A DNA stretch of 64,000 nucleotides from Hahnella lacustris (GCA_965194655.1 OZ239148.1:1612001-1676000); one strand, 5' to 3'; positions 34,166-41,847 are shown, counted from the stretch's first letter. A program made the numbers and translations. The notes: generated by a model not told the origin, from the sequence alone.

Positions 34166-35476
34166 TCAGGTCAGCATGTCGGACCAGATGTTCTGCGCCC
34201 AGCTGTAGGCATAAACCCCTTCAAGCTCGTTGGCCTTGGCAGACAATCCACCCGCCCCAGCCACTGGCGTGTAGGTCTTCTTGGCAGCATCAAACTGGTG
34301 AACGCTCGCCACGTGCACCACGTCTTTTTCTGTGGTGAAGCTGTAGCAGGTATTCGACAGCGTGACAGGCATCGGCTGCCGACCGTTCATGATCTCAACA
34401 ATGGCTGCAGCGCAGGCTTTACCGTGCTGGTTGGCCATGTGACCAGACTTAGGCATCCCGGGTGCCGAGAAAGTGGAGTCGCCGAGCACGTGTACCTTGG
34501 GCACCGCAGTGGACTCAAATGTGAGCCAATCGATTCCACACCAGAGGTTGTTCACATTCACGAGGCCCATGGACTTGGCAATCTCACCCGCGTTCTGAGG
34601 GGGGATCACGTTCAAGACATCGCCCTTGATCTTCTCTCCCACCTCGGTGACCAGCGTCTTGCTCTTGAGGTCGATCTCAGTCACGTTCATGTTCGGGTTG
34701 TAGCTCACCAAGCCCTGGTAGTTCTCCGCCCAGGCCTTCATGAACAAGCCCTTCTTGGAGACAATGTCAGGGTTCGCGTCCAGCAGAACCACTTTGCTCT
34801 TGGGCTTTTCCCGTTTGAAATAATTTGCCACCTGGCAGACTCGCTCGTAGGGGCCTGGGGGGCAACGATAAGGAGCCTTGGGAACGGTCATGACGAAGGT
34901 GCCACCGTTGGGCATGGCTTCGAGTTGCGCACGCAGGGCGAGGGTCTGTGCTCCTGCCTTCCAGGCGTGCATGACCACCTTTTGAGCCTCTGCATTCAGC
35001 CCGGCGATGGCACCAAAATTAAAATCGGTCCCTGGTGAGACGATCAGGCGGTCGTAGCGGATGGGCTCTCCCTTGCGCAAGGACACCGTCTGCTTCACGG
35101 GATCAAACCCGGTCACTTCGTCGATCACCACGTTGATGCCACGTTTGCCCAGGCCATCATAGCCGCGGCGAATGTAGTCCACTTTTTGGGACCCACCCAA
35201 CACCAGGTTCGAGATGGGGCATGAGTAGAAGTCTTTGGAGCGCTCGATCAGCACGACCTCGATGGCGCCTTCGCCCCACATCTGCACGTACTTCGCGGCG
35301 GTGGCACCACCAAAGCCGCCGCCCACGACCACGACGCGTCCGAGGCTCTTGGTTGAACTCGTCTTGGGTGCGGGGGTGGTGGCACAACCCGTAAGACCGG
35401 CCACTCCACCCACCAGCGCTGCGCCAGCCCCTGCCTTCAGCACGCCACGGCGTGTCTCAAATGTATTTTTCATCAT
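34166..35476 (-). CDS. fccB: Flavocytochrome c sulfide dehydrogenase, flavoprotein subunit
   Basis: 436 aa. It is an FAD-dependent oxidoreductase of the FCSD/SoxF group that oxidises sulfide to sulfur. FAD binding: RVVVVGGGFGGATAAK. The Cys in FYSCPISN corresponds by position to the covalent-FAD cysteine of characterised FCSD; the Cys in YRCPPGPYERV and in NTCYSF match the redox disulfide pair. The leader has a Tat motif (TRRGVLKAG) and ends LTGC followed by ATTPAP, which looks like a lipobox, so it may be a Tat-exported lipoprotein. It lies 24 bp downstream of the cytochrome gene. Confidence 0.88.
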   Translation of the reverse strand: MMKNTFETRRGVLKAGAGAALVGGVAGLTGCATTPAPKTSSTKSLGRVVVVGGGFGGATAAKYVQMWGEGAIEVVLIERSKDFYSCPISNLVLGGSQKVDYIRRGYDGLGKRGINVVIDEVTGFDPVKQTVSLRKGEPIRYDRLIVSPGTDFNFGAIAGLNAEAQKVVMHAWKAGAQTLALRAQLEAMPNGGTFVMTVPKAPYRCPPGPYERVCQVANYFKREKPKSKVVLLDANPDIVSKKGLFMKAWAENYQGLVSYNPNMNVTEIDLKSKTLVTEVGEKIKGDVLNVIPPQNAGEIAKSMGLVNVNNLWCGIDWLTFESTAVPKVHVLGDSTFSAPGMPKSGHMANQHGKACAAAIVEIMNGRQPMPVTLSNTCYSFTTEKDVVHVASVHQFDAAKKTYTPVAGAGGLSAKANELEGVYAYSWAQNIWSDMLT

Positions 35477-35500
35477 GAATGCTCTCCTCAGGGCGTCTCG

Positions 35501-35809
35501 TTATTTTGCTTTTTGGCTGGCGAAGAAACCGGCCATGGCATTGATTTGATCGTCGGTATAACCCTTGGCCAACTGGTGCATGACGGTGGCTTCACGCTGA
35601 CCCGAGGCGAACGCCTTCATGGTCTGCACAAACTTTGCCGCGTCGTATCCCGCGAGACTCACGGCCGAACCCTGAGCTTGGCCGTTCGTACCGTGACAGT
35701 TCGCGCAGGTTGCAGCAAGGTATTGCGCCTTTGCCAGACCGGAGGCTTGAGCACCACCTGCGAGGCCGAACGCCAATGTGGCTGTCGCCAATAGAATCTT
35801 CATGCGCAT
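35501..35809 (-). CDS. fccA: Sulfide dehydrogenase monoheme cytochrome c subunit
   Basis: 102 aa. A signal peptide (about 1-22, ending GAQA) precedes a single class I cytochrome domain with heme motif CANCH and a likely axial Met in ATVMHQL. It should take electrons from the flavoprotein encoded just downstream. Allochromatium FCSD has a diheme subunit; this is the short monoheme type. ATG 35809 has AGGAG 5 nt upstream; an ATG two codons later is possible. It has its own upstream region with an FNR-like site. Confidence 0.87.
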   Translation of the reverse strand: MRMKILLATATLAFGLAGGAQASGLAKAQYLAATCANCHGTNGQAQGSAVSLAGYDAAKFVQTMKAFASGQREATVMHQLAKGYTDDQINAMAGFFASQKAK

Positions 35810-35850
35810 GAGATCTCCTCTGATATGTTTTTATGCGTATCTGTAGTGTA

Positions 35851-35864
35851 TTGACTTGCGTCAA
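35851..35864. promoter_or_regulatory. FNR/CRP-family operator-like dyad upstream of fccA
   Basis: TTGACTTGCGTCAA is a perfect 5-bp dyad with a 4-bp spacer (TTGAC-N4-GTCAA), matching the TTGA-N6-TCAA core of FNR, ANR and FixK-type regulators. It lies in the 108-bp gap between the clpA stop and fccA, about 42 bp from the fccA start. Oxygen or redox control of sulfide oxidation is inference. Confidence 0.55.
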
Positions 35865-35917
35865 TGTGGCAAGCAGAGAACGTGCTGCACTGCGCCAGCA
35901 ACTCCATCAACAGCAGG

Positions 35918-38260
35918 TCAATCGACGGTCTCGGGCTCGGGCACCTCGTCCGCATCGCGCCCTTTAGATCGGCCTTTTGCCGGAGGCGCATTGCCGTCCT
36001 CTGGAAAACGCAGCACGACGGTCTCTTGATCCGACTCGAGATCGACATCCACACGACCGCCTCCGGACAGACGACCAAAGAGCAGTTCATCCGCAAGGGC
36101 CCGACGCAGCTTGTCCTGGATGATGCGCTGCATGGGGCGCGCGCCCATGGCGGGATCAAAGCCCTGCTTAGCAAGGTACTTTCGAAGCCCGTCGCTGAAG
36201 GAGGCCTCGACCTTCTTCTCCTGAAGCTGAGACTCGAGCTCGATGAGGAACTTGTCCACCACACGCAGGATGATGGCCTCGTCCAGTGCCTTGAATGAGA
36301 CGATGGCGTCTAGACGGTTGCGGAACTCGGGGGTGAACATACGCTTGATGTCTTCCATCTCGTCGCCCGCCTGACGCGAATTCGAAAACCCAATCGATCG
36401 CTTGTTCAGTGTCTCAGCGCCCGCATTGGTGGTCATGACGATGATCACATTGCGGAAATCTGCCTTACGCCCGTTGTTGTCGGTGAGGGTGCCGTGGTCC
36501 ATGACCTGCAGCAAGATGTTGAAAATCTCCGGATGAGCCTTCTCAATCTCGTCGAGCAACAACACCGCGTGAGGCTTCTTATTCACGGCCTCGGTGAGCA
36601 GGCCGCCTTGGTCAAAGCCCACATATCCGGGAGGTGCCCCAATCAGCCGGGAGACGGCATGACGCTCCATGTATTCAGACATGTCAAAGCGAATGAGCTC
36701 AATGCCCAGTAGGAAGGCAAGCTGTTTCGCGACCTCAGTCTTTCCCACGCCCGTGGGACCGCTGAACAGGAAACTGCCAATGGGCTTCTCCGGCTTACCC
36801 AAGCCAGACCGTGCCATTTTGATTGCAGATGCCAGTGCCTCGATGGCTGGGTCCTGACCGAAGACCACATTCTTGAGATTGCGATCGAGCTTGGCAAGGA
36901 TCTGACGGTCATCGGTGTTGACCGTCTGAGGAGGGATACGGGCGATCTTGGAGACGATCTCCTCAATTTCTGCCTTGCCGATCGTGCGCTTCTGTTTACT
37001 CTTCGGAAGAATTCGCTGGGCTGCACCAGCCTCATCGATCACGTCAATGGCCTTGTCCGGAAGATGTCGATCATTGATGTATTTCGCAGACAATTCGGCG
37101 GCGGCCGTGAGGGCTCCGGCCTGATAGCGAACCCCATGGTGTTCCTCGAAGCGAGACTTCAGGCCCTTCAGAATCTGAATGGTCTGATCGACCGTGGGCT
37201 CATTCACATCGATCTTCTGGAAGCGACGAGAGAGCGCATGATCCTTTTCGAAGATGCCTCGAAACTCCGTGTAAGTGGTCGCGCCAATACAGCGGAGTTG
37301 ACCCGACGAGAGCGCGGGCTTGAGCAGATTGCTGGCATCGAGGGTTCCACCGGAAGCAGAGCCAGCGCCAATGAGGGTGTGGATCTCATCAATGAACAGC
37401 ACCGCATGAGGATCTGCCTGGAGCTGCTTCAACACGGCCTTGAGGCGCTGCTCAAAATCACCGCGATACTTGGTTCCAGCCAAGAGTGCGCCCATGTCGA
37501 GCGCGTAGACGGTGGCCTTCTCAAGGATCTCGGGAATTTGTCCTTCGGTGATGCGATAGGCCAAACCCTCTGCGATCGCGGTCTTTCCCACGCCGGCCTC
37601 ACCCACCAGCAGCGGGTTGTTCTTGCGTCGACGGCAGAGCACTTGAATGACACGCTCCACCTCTGGCTCTCTTCCGATCAGTGGGTCGATGCGCCCATCC
37701 TTAGAGAGCTTGTTGAGGTTCTGGGTATAAAGATCCAGGGGGGTAGGCTGTGTGGGCTGCTGGGCGGACGTGGCCTCCGTTGTCTCCGTGGACGACTCCT
37801 CGGCGCCCACCTGAGGGGGACCAGACTTGGTGATGCCGTGCGCAATGAAGTTCACCACGTCAAGACGGGTGATGTTCTGTTGGTGCAGGAAGTAGACCGC
37901 GTGGGAATCCTTCTCTCCAAAGATGGCAACCAGCACGTTCGCGCCAGTGACCTCTTTCTTGCCGTTCGAGGTGGACTGAACATGCATGATCGCGCGCTGA
38001 ATGACGCGCTGAAAACCGAGCGTGGGTTGCGTGTCAACCTCGTCGTTTCCAGCCACGACAGGCGTGTTCTCATTGATGTGATTGGCGAGCGCCTTGCGCA
38101 ATGCGTCCATGTCCGCTGCACAGGCCTTGAGAATGTCGGCGGCAGACGGATTGTCGAGCAAGGCAAGAAGCAGATGCTCAACGGTGATGAACTCGTGTCG
38201 CTGCTGACGGGCTTCCACAAAGGCCATGTGCAAGGTCACTTCGAGTTCTTGGGAAATCAT
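35918..38260 (-). CDS. clpA: ATP-dependent Clp protease ATP-binding subunit ClpA
   Basis: 780 aa. An N-terminal double Clp repeat (about 1-145) is followed by two AAA+ modules: Walker A GEAGVGKTAIAEGLA near 215 and GPTGVGKTEVAKQLA near 495, with the downstream D2 block RLIGAPPGYVGFDQGG. It unfolds substrates for ClpP and receives N-degron proteins from ClpS. ATG 38260 is chosen because GGAGG lies just upstream and it overlaps the clpS stop. The C-terminal tail (after about 750) is acidic and variable. Confidence 0.96.
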   Translation of the reverse strand: MISQELEVTLHMAFVEARQQRHEFITVEHLLLALLDNPSAADILKACAADMDALRKALANHINENTPVVAGNDEVDTQPTLGFQRVIQRAIMHVQSTSNGKKEVTGANVLVAIFGEKDSHAVYFLHQQNITRLDVVNFIAHGITKSGPPQVGAEESSTETTEATSAQQPTQPTPLDLYTQNLNKLSKDGRIDPLIGREPEVERVIQVLCRRRKNNPLLVGEAGVGKTAIAEGLAYRITEGQIPEILEKATVYALDMGALLAGTKYRGDFEQRLKAVLKQLQADPHAVLFIDEIHTLIGAGSASGGTLDASNLLKPALSSGQLRCIGATTYTEFRGIFEKDHALSRRFQKIDVNEPTVDQTIQILKGLKSRFEEHHGVRYQAGALTAAAELSAKYINDRHLPDKAIDVIDEAGAAQRILPKSKQKRTIGKAEIEEIVSKIARIPPQTVNTDDRQILAKLDRNLKNVVFGQDPAIEALASAIKMARSGLGKPEKPIGSFLFSGPTGVGKTEVAKQLAFLLGIELIRFDMSEYMERHAVSRLIGAPPGYVGFDQGGLLTEAVNKKPHAVLLLDEIEKAHPEIFNILLQVMDHGTLTDNNGRKADFRNVIIVMTTNAGAETLNKRSIGFSNSRQAGDEMEDIKRMFTPEFRNRLDAIVSFKALDEAIILRVVDKFLIELESQLQEKKVEASFSDGLRKYLAKQGFDPAMGARPMQRIIQDKLRRALADELLFGRLSGGGRVDVDLESDQETVVLRFPEDGNAPPAKGRSKGRDADEVPEPETVD

Positions 38261-38598
38261 GCTTCCTCCATTACGCACTGCAAGGGGTGTTGATGCATTC
38301 GAGAAAATCCGTTCACCTGCTCGACCTTAGTCTCTGCGACCTCTTTTGGGTAGACCCCGCAAACCCCACGTCCTTCTCGATGCACCTTCAGCATGACTTG
38401 GGTGGCCTTCTCGCGAGTCATCGAGAAGAATTTTTCCAGCACAATGACCACAAATTCCATCGGGGTGAAATCGTCGTTTAAAAGCCACACCGTGTATTTG
38501 GGGGGGGGCGCAAGGACTTTTGGCGCCTTCTCTGCGACTGGCGTGCCGCCGTCGGCAGGGTCTTCGATGCCCAGACGTGGCAAATGGAGTGGATTCAT
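38257..38598 (-). CDS. clpS: ClpS adaptor protein
   Basis: 113 aa. It delivers N-degron substrates to ClpAP. Core residues: YTVWLLNDDFTPMEFVV with the binding-pocket Asp-Asp, and KVHREGRGVCGVYP. It works with the Aat and Bpt enzymes encoded at 1.4-2.8 kb. A nine-base C run on its strand (plus-strand G9 at 38500-38508) encodes PPP of APPPKY. There is no Shine-Dalgarno; TAAAAT ends 6 nt before the ATG. It is coupled to clpA by ATGA. Confidence 0.95.
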   Translation of the reverse strand: MNPLHLPRLGIEDPADGGTPVAEKAPKVLAPPPKYTVWLLNDDFTPMEFVVIVLEKFFSMTREKATQVMLKVHREGRGVCGVYPKEVAETKVEQVNGFSRMHQHPLQCVMEEA

Positions 38599-38604
38599 GG
38601 CCCT

Positions 38605-38610
38605 ATTTTA
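38605..38610 (-). promoter_or_regulatory. -10 box immediately before clpS
   Basis: TAAAAT on the minus strand, exactly 6 nt from the clpS ATG, so transcription would start at or next to the A of ATG. The -35 region is weak. Confidence 0.45.
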
Positions 38611-38639
38611 GGTGGAAACACCAAAAATAATCGGTTCTG

Positions 38640-38669
38640 TTGGACAAACCCCTTGACAGTCCATATATT
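38640..38669 (+). promoter_or_regulatory. Promoter of the cold-shock gene
   Basis: TTGGAC (38640-38645) and TATATT (38664-38669) are 18 bp apart, predicting a 5' leader of about 80 nt, in line with the structured leaders of cold-shock genes. A 6-bp dyad (ACAGTC/GACTGT) flanks the -10 box and could be an operator. Confidence 0.5.
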
Positions 38670-38757
38670 ACAGACTGCTGTTTAGGCGCATGCCTTGTTG
38701 GGTTGTCCACTTGACGTGCGGTTTGTTGTTTTTTTCTCTAAAGGTAGGAACGCAGGA

Positions 38758-38964
38758 ATGTCTACAGGTACTGTCAAGTGGTTCAACGATGCTAAAGGTT
38801 TTGGCTTCATCACTCCCGATGAAGGTGGCGAAGATGTCTTCGCACACTTCTCGGCTATTCAAACCAACGGGTTTCGCTCGTTGAAAGAAGGCCAGAAGGT
38901 GCAGTTCGACATCATTCAAGGCCCCAAAGGCAAGCAAGCATCCAACATCGTGCCCATGGCCTAA
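38758..38964 (+). CDS. Cold-shock domain protein, CspA family
   Basis: 68 aa, a single OB-fold. RNP1 is KGFGFI (residues about 13-18) and RNP2 is VFAHFS (27-32). It binds single-stranded RNA and DNA and is likely an RNA chaperone. ATG 38758 has AGGA 8 nt upstream. It stands alone with its own promoter and a bidirectional terminator. Placement next to clpS-clpA resembles E. coli cspD, but the sequence alone does not separate CspA from CspD. Confidence 0.93.
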   Translation: MSTGTVKWFNDAKGFGFITPDEGGEDVFAHFSAIQTNGFRSLKEGQKVQFDIIQGPKGKQASNIVPMA

Positions 38965-38978
38965 AGCCAAAGGTTTCG

Positions 38979-39011
38979 AAAAAAAAGCCCCAGCATGCTG
39001 GGGCTTTTTTT
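38979..39011. terminator. Bidirectional intrinsic terminator between the csp gene and icd
   Basis: A 9-bp stem AGCCCCAGC/GCTGGGGCT around AT, with eight A upstream and seven T downstream. It serves the rightward csp gene and the leftward icd gene. Confidence 0.9.
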
Positions 39012-39056
39012 ATGGTCCCTGACATCGGGGCCGCCATTGGCATCTAGCGCCTAGGC

Positions 39057-40310
39057 TTACATCTGCTCAATCATCACCTCGCCGAAGCCGGAACAAGAGA
39101 CCTGCGTGGCGCCATCCATCAAGCGAGCGAAGTCGTAAGTGACTCGTTTCGTGGTGATGGCCTTCTCCATAGAGGAGATGATGAGATCTGCCGCTTCCAC
39201 CCAACCCATGTGTCGCAGCATCATCTCGGCAGACAGAATCAATGAGCCAGGGTTCACGTAATCCTTGCCTGCATACTTTGGCGCCGTGCCATGTGTCGCC
39301 TCAAACATGGCCACGCTATCGGAGAGATTCGCACCTGGAGCGATGCCAATTCCGCCCACCTGCGCTGCCAAGGCATCGGATACATAGTCTCCATTCAGGT
39401 TGAGCGTTGCGATCACGCTGTATTCAGCGGGGCGCAACAGGATTTGCTGAAGGAAGGCATCCGCGATGGAGTCTTTAACGATGATGTCCCGACCCGTCTT
39501 CGGGTTCTTGAAATTGCACCAAGGGCCACCGTCAATCAATTGGGCACCAAACTCGTTCTGTGCCAGTGCATACGCCCAATCACGGAAACCACCCTCGGTG
39601 AACTTCATGATGTTGCCCTTGTGAACGATGGTTACGCTGGGCTTGTCGTTGTCGATGGCGTACTGAATGGCCTTGCGAACCAGTCGCTCGGTTCCCTCGC
39701 GGGAGACCGGTTTGATGCCAATACCTGAGGTTTCTGGGAACCGAATCTTCTTGACGCCAAATTCCTCGATCAGGAGCTTGATCAGCTTTTTGGCCTGGTC
39801 GGACTCTGCCTGGTACTCGATACCGGCATAGATGTCTTCCGAATTCTCTCGGAAGATCACCATATCGGTCTTCTCGGGCTCTTTCAGAGGGCTGGGCACA
39901 CCCGCAAAGTAACGCACCGGGCGCAGGCAGACGTATAGGTCTAGCTGCTGACGTAGTGCGACGTTTAGAGAGCGGATCCCCCCTCCCACGGGTGTCGTAA
40001 GCGGGCCCTTGATGGAGACCACGTAATCTTTCAATACTTGAAGGGTCTCGTCTGGCAACCAGACATCGGGACCGTACACACGAGTGGACTTCTCTCCACA
40101 GAAGATCTCCATCCAGGAGATCTTTCGAGCGCCTCCATAGGCCTTCTGAACCGCGGCATCCACCACTTTGATCATGACGGGTGAAATGTCCACTCCTGTT
40201 CCGTCCCCTTCGATGTAAGGGATGATGGGATTGTTGGGAACATTCAGGGAGAAGTCTGCGTTGACGGTGATCTTTTCACCGGTGGCAGGCACCACGATCT
40301 TGCTGGACAT
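39057..40310 (-). CDS. icd: Isocitrate dehydrogenase (NADP+)
   Basis: 417 aa, the size of E. coli Icd. It converts isocitrate to 2-oxoglutarate in the TCA cycle. Substrate-binding residues are in RENSEDIYAGIEY and the loop GGIRSLNVALRQQLDLY; the phosphorylatable Ser equivalent is the Ser of GGIRSLNV. NADP preference follows from family type. ATG 40310 has AGGAG about 7 nt upstream. It is single and flanked by a terminator. Confidence 0.96.
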   Translation of the reverse strand: MSSKIVVPATGEKITVNADFSLNVPNNPIIPYIEGDGTGVDISPVMIKVVDAAVQKAYGGARKISWMEIFCGEKSTRVYGPDVWLPDETLQVLKDYVVSIKGPLTTPVGGGIRSLNVALRQQLDLYVCLRPVRYFAGVPSPLKEPEKTDMVIFRENSEDIYAGIEYQAESDQAKKLIKLLIEEFGVKKIRFPETSGIGIKPVSREGTERLVRKAIQYAIDNDKPSVTIVHKGNIMKFTEGGFRDWAYALAQNEFGAQLIDGGPWCNFKNPKTGRDIIVKDSIADAFLQQILLRPAEYSVIATLNLNGDYVSDALAAQVGGIGIAPGANLSDSVAMFEATHGTAPKYAGKDYVNPGSLILSAEMMLRHMGWVEAADLIISSMEKAITTKRVTYDFARLMDGATQVSCSGFGEVMIEQM

Positions 40311-40371
40311 CGAGCGTCTCCTATTGAGAAAAATGTGAGTCAGTCATCTTAGCGCGGACCGTCATCGGCAG

Positions 40372-40396
40372 ATGAATTCAAGAAAATATAATTCAT
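40372..40396. promoter_or_regulatory. AT-rich inverted repeat in the icd / small exported protein gap
   Basis: ATGAATT and AATTCAT are 11 bp apart (7-bp arms) and enclose TATAAT (40387-40392). A second -10-like TATAGT follows at 40432, and a GCGGCC/GGCCGC stem-loop at 40444-40461 would lie in the 5' leader. It could be an operator or part of the divergent promoters. Confidence 0.3.
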
Positions 40397-40484
40397 GCAA
40401 AGGCACCGCCCAAATCGAAAAGCTTTGCTTCTATAGTCTCGCTGCGGCCAAAAGAGGCCGCGTCTCCAAAATCAAAGGGAAATC

Positions 40485-40691
40485 ATGAAAACGTTGATCG
40501 CTGCTCTGGCCACCGGCCTTTTTGCTACCGTTGCTGTCGCTGCTGACAAGCCCGCCGCTGCTCCTGCTGCTGCTCCTGCTGCCGCGCCCGCTGCTGCTCC
40601 TGCTGCCGCTCCCGCCAAGAAAGAAGAGAAGAAGGCTGAGAAAAAAGCTGAAGCTAAGAAGGACGAGAAGAAAGCTGAAGCCAAGAAGTAA
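40485..40691 (+). CDS. Small exported Ala/Pro- then Lys/Glu-rich repeat protein
   Basis: 68 aa; no enzyme family. A Sec signal peptide (about 1-19, ending VAVA) is followed by about six AAP-type repeats and then a basic KKEEKKAEKK-type tail, so the mature part should be disordered and strongly charged. It has a good ribosome site (AAGGGA 4 nt upstream), a leader stem-loop and its own strong terminator, all signs of a well-expressed single gene. The role is unknown; periplasmic binding to an acidic partner such as cell wall or lipopolysaccharide is speculation. Confidence 0.75.
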   Translation: MKTLIAALATGLFATVAVAADKPAAAPAAAPAAAPAAAPAAAPAKKEEKKAEKKAEAKKDEKKAEAKK

Positions 40692-40720
40692 ACCTTTCGG
40701 GGGCTTGCCTCCGGTTTGGG

Positions 40721-40752
40721 AAAAAAGCGGGCCCTATGGCCCGCTTTTTTTT
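40721..40752 (+). terminator. Intrinsic terminator after the small exported protein
   Basis: A 7-bp stem GCGGGCC/GGCCCGC with loop CTAT, preceded by six A and followed by eight T. Confidence 0.92.
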
Positions 40753-40769
40753 CGGCACAATCAGGTCTT

Positions 40770-41231
40770 ATGCACTTCTTCACGCCATTCAAAGCTGTCT
40801 TACTGTCCTTCGGACTCGTCATTTGCATCTCAAGCTCGCAGGCCGCGCCCGGGAAACTGGCGTTGGCACAGGCTCAAACGCCAAGCACACTTGAGGTGAA
40901 GGGCTTTCGAATTCAGGTGGAAGTGGCAAGAACACCCGAGGCGCGGGCCAAGGGGCTCATGGGCAGAACGTCGCTTGAACCCGATTCCGGGATGCTGTTC
41001 ATTTTCGATGCGCCTGAGCGCATCTGCATGTGGATGCGCAACACCCCTCTGCCCCTCACCGTCGCGTTTCTCAACGACTCTGGTGAGGTGATCAACCTTG
41101 CAGACATGCAACCCCGCTCCGACACCGTACATTGCGCGCAGACTGATGCTCGGTTCGCCCTGGAAATGACCCAGGGCTGGTTCCAGAACCGAGGGATTGG
41201 AGCGAAAGACCGGGTCAGCCTTAAGCGCTGA
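40770..41231 (+). CDS. DUF192 family exported protein
   Basis: 153 aa. An N-terminal signal sequence (about 1-25) is followed by a DUF192 domain: ARTPEARAKGLMGRTSLEPDSGMLFIFD, read in parts, then MWMRNTPLPLTVAFLND. Function is unknown for the family. ATG 40770 is chosen since upstream in-frame codons lie in the terminator. The last 11 bp overlap the convergent sodB gene. Confidence 0.88.
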   Translation: MHFFTPFKAVLLSFGLVICISSSQAAPGKLALAQAQTPSTLEVKGFRIQVEVARTPEARAKGLMGRTSLEPDSGMLFIFDAPERICMWMRNTPLPLTVAFLNDSGEVINLADMQPRSDTVHCAQTDARFALEMTQGWFQNRGIGAKDRVSLKR

Positions 41232-41802
41232 ACTGAGCGGCAGCGTGGTCCCAGTTCGCCAAGGCCCAGAACGCGCCGAGGTAGTCGGGACGACGGTTTC
41301 GGTAATCCACGTAGTAGGCATGCTCCCAGACATCGCAAGTGAGCAAAGCATGATCATCTGTGGTCAGTGGCGTTGCCGCATTGCTGGTGTTCACGATGTC
41401 AAGGCTGCCATCGGACTTCTTCACCAGCCATGTCCATCCTGACCCGAAGTTGCCCACGGCGCTCTTGGTGAAGGCTTCTTTGAACGCCGCGTAGCTACCC
41501 CACTTGGCCTCAATGGCTGCTGCCAGGGCACCCTTGGGCTCACCGCCACCGTTGGGGCTGAGCGAGTGCCAATAGAAGGTGTGATTCCAGACCTGAGCGG
41601 CGTTGTTGAACACGCCACCCGAGGAACGTCTGACGATGTCCTCGAGCGAGGCGCTCTCAAACTCAGTGCCCTTGATCAGATTATTGAGGTTCGTGACATA
41701 CGTCTGGTGATGTTTTCCGTAGTGGAATTCAAGCGTCTCTTTTGAAATGTGGGGCGAGAGCGCATCCATGGCGTACGGCAGCGCGGGAAGCGTGTGTTCC
41801 AT
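41221..41802 (-). CDS. sodB: Superoxide dismutase [Fe]
   Basis: 193 aa, FeSOD size. It dismutates superoxide in the cytoplasm. Metal ligands are visible: His in HYGKHHQTYV, His in WNHTFYW, and Asp and His in DVWEHAYYVDY. The Gln in the FNNAAQ segment fits the iron-type subgroup. ATG 41802 has AGGAG upstream. It shares its last 11 bp with the DUF192 gene. Confidence 0.95.
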   Translation of the reverse strand: MEHTLPALPYAMDALSPHISKETLEFHYGKHHQTYVTNLNNLIKGTEFESASLEDIVRRSSGGVFNNAAQVWNHTFYWHSLSPNGGGEPKGALAAAIEAKWGSYAAFKEAFTKSAVGNFGSGWTWLVKKSDGSLDIVNTSNAATPLTTDDHALLTCDVWEHAYYVDYRNRRPDYLGAFWALANWDHAAAQFSA

Positions 41803-41847
41803 TGCTTAGGACTCCTAGCGAGGTTAAATGGGGAGGATGACTGGAAA

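Noticed and set aside
37064..38293. A 409-codon open frame opposite clpA (and similar long frames opposite dnaB at 57253-58299 and opposite the pbpG-like and deacetylase genes at 7339-8274)
   Set aside because: These are antisense shadows produced by the codon bias of GC-rich genes. They lack family similarity, and the clpA, dnaB, endopeptidase and deacetylase readings are unambiguous.
40472..40828. A 118-codon frame opposite the Ala/Pro repeat protein
   Set aside because: It is a low-complexity product of reading the repeat backwards and spans the terminator hairpin. The plus-strand gene has the signal peptide, ribosome site and terminator.
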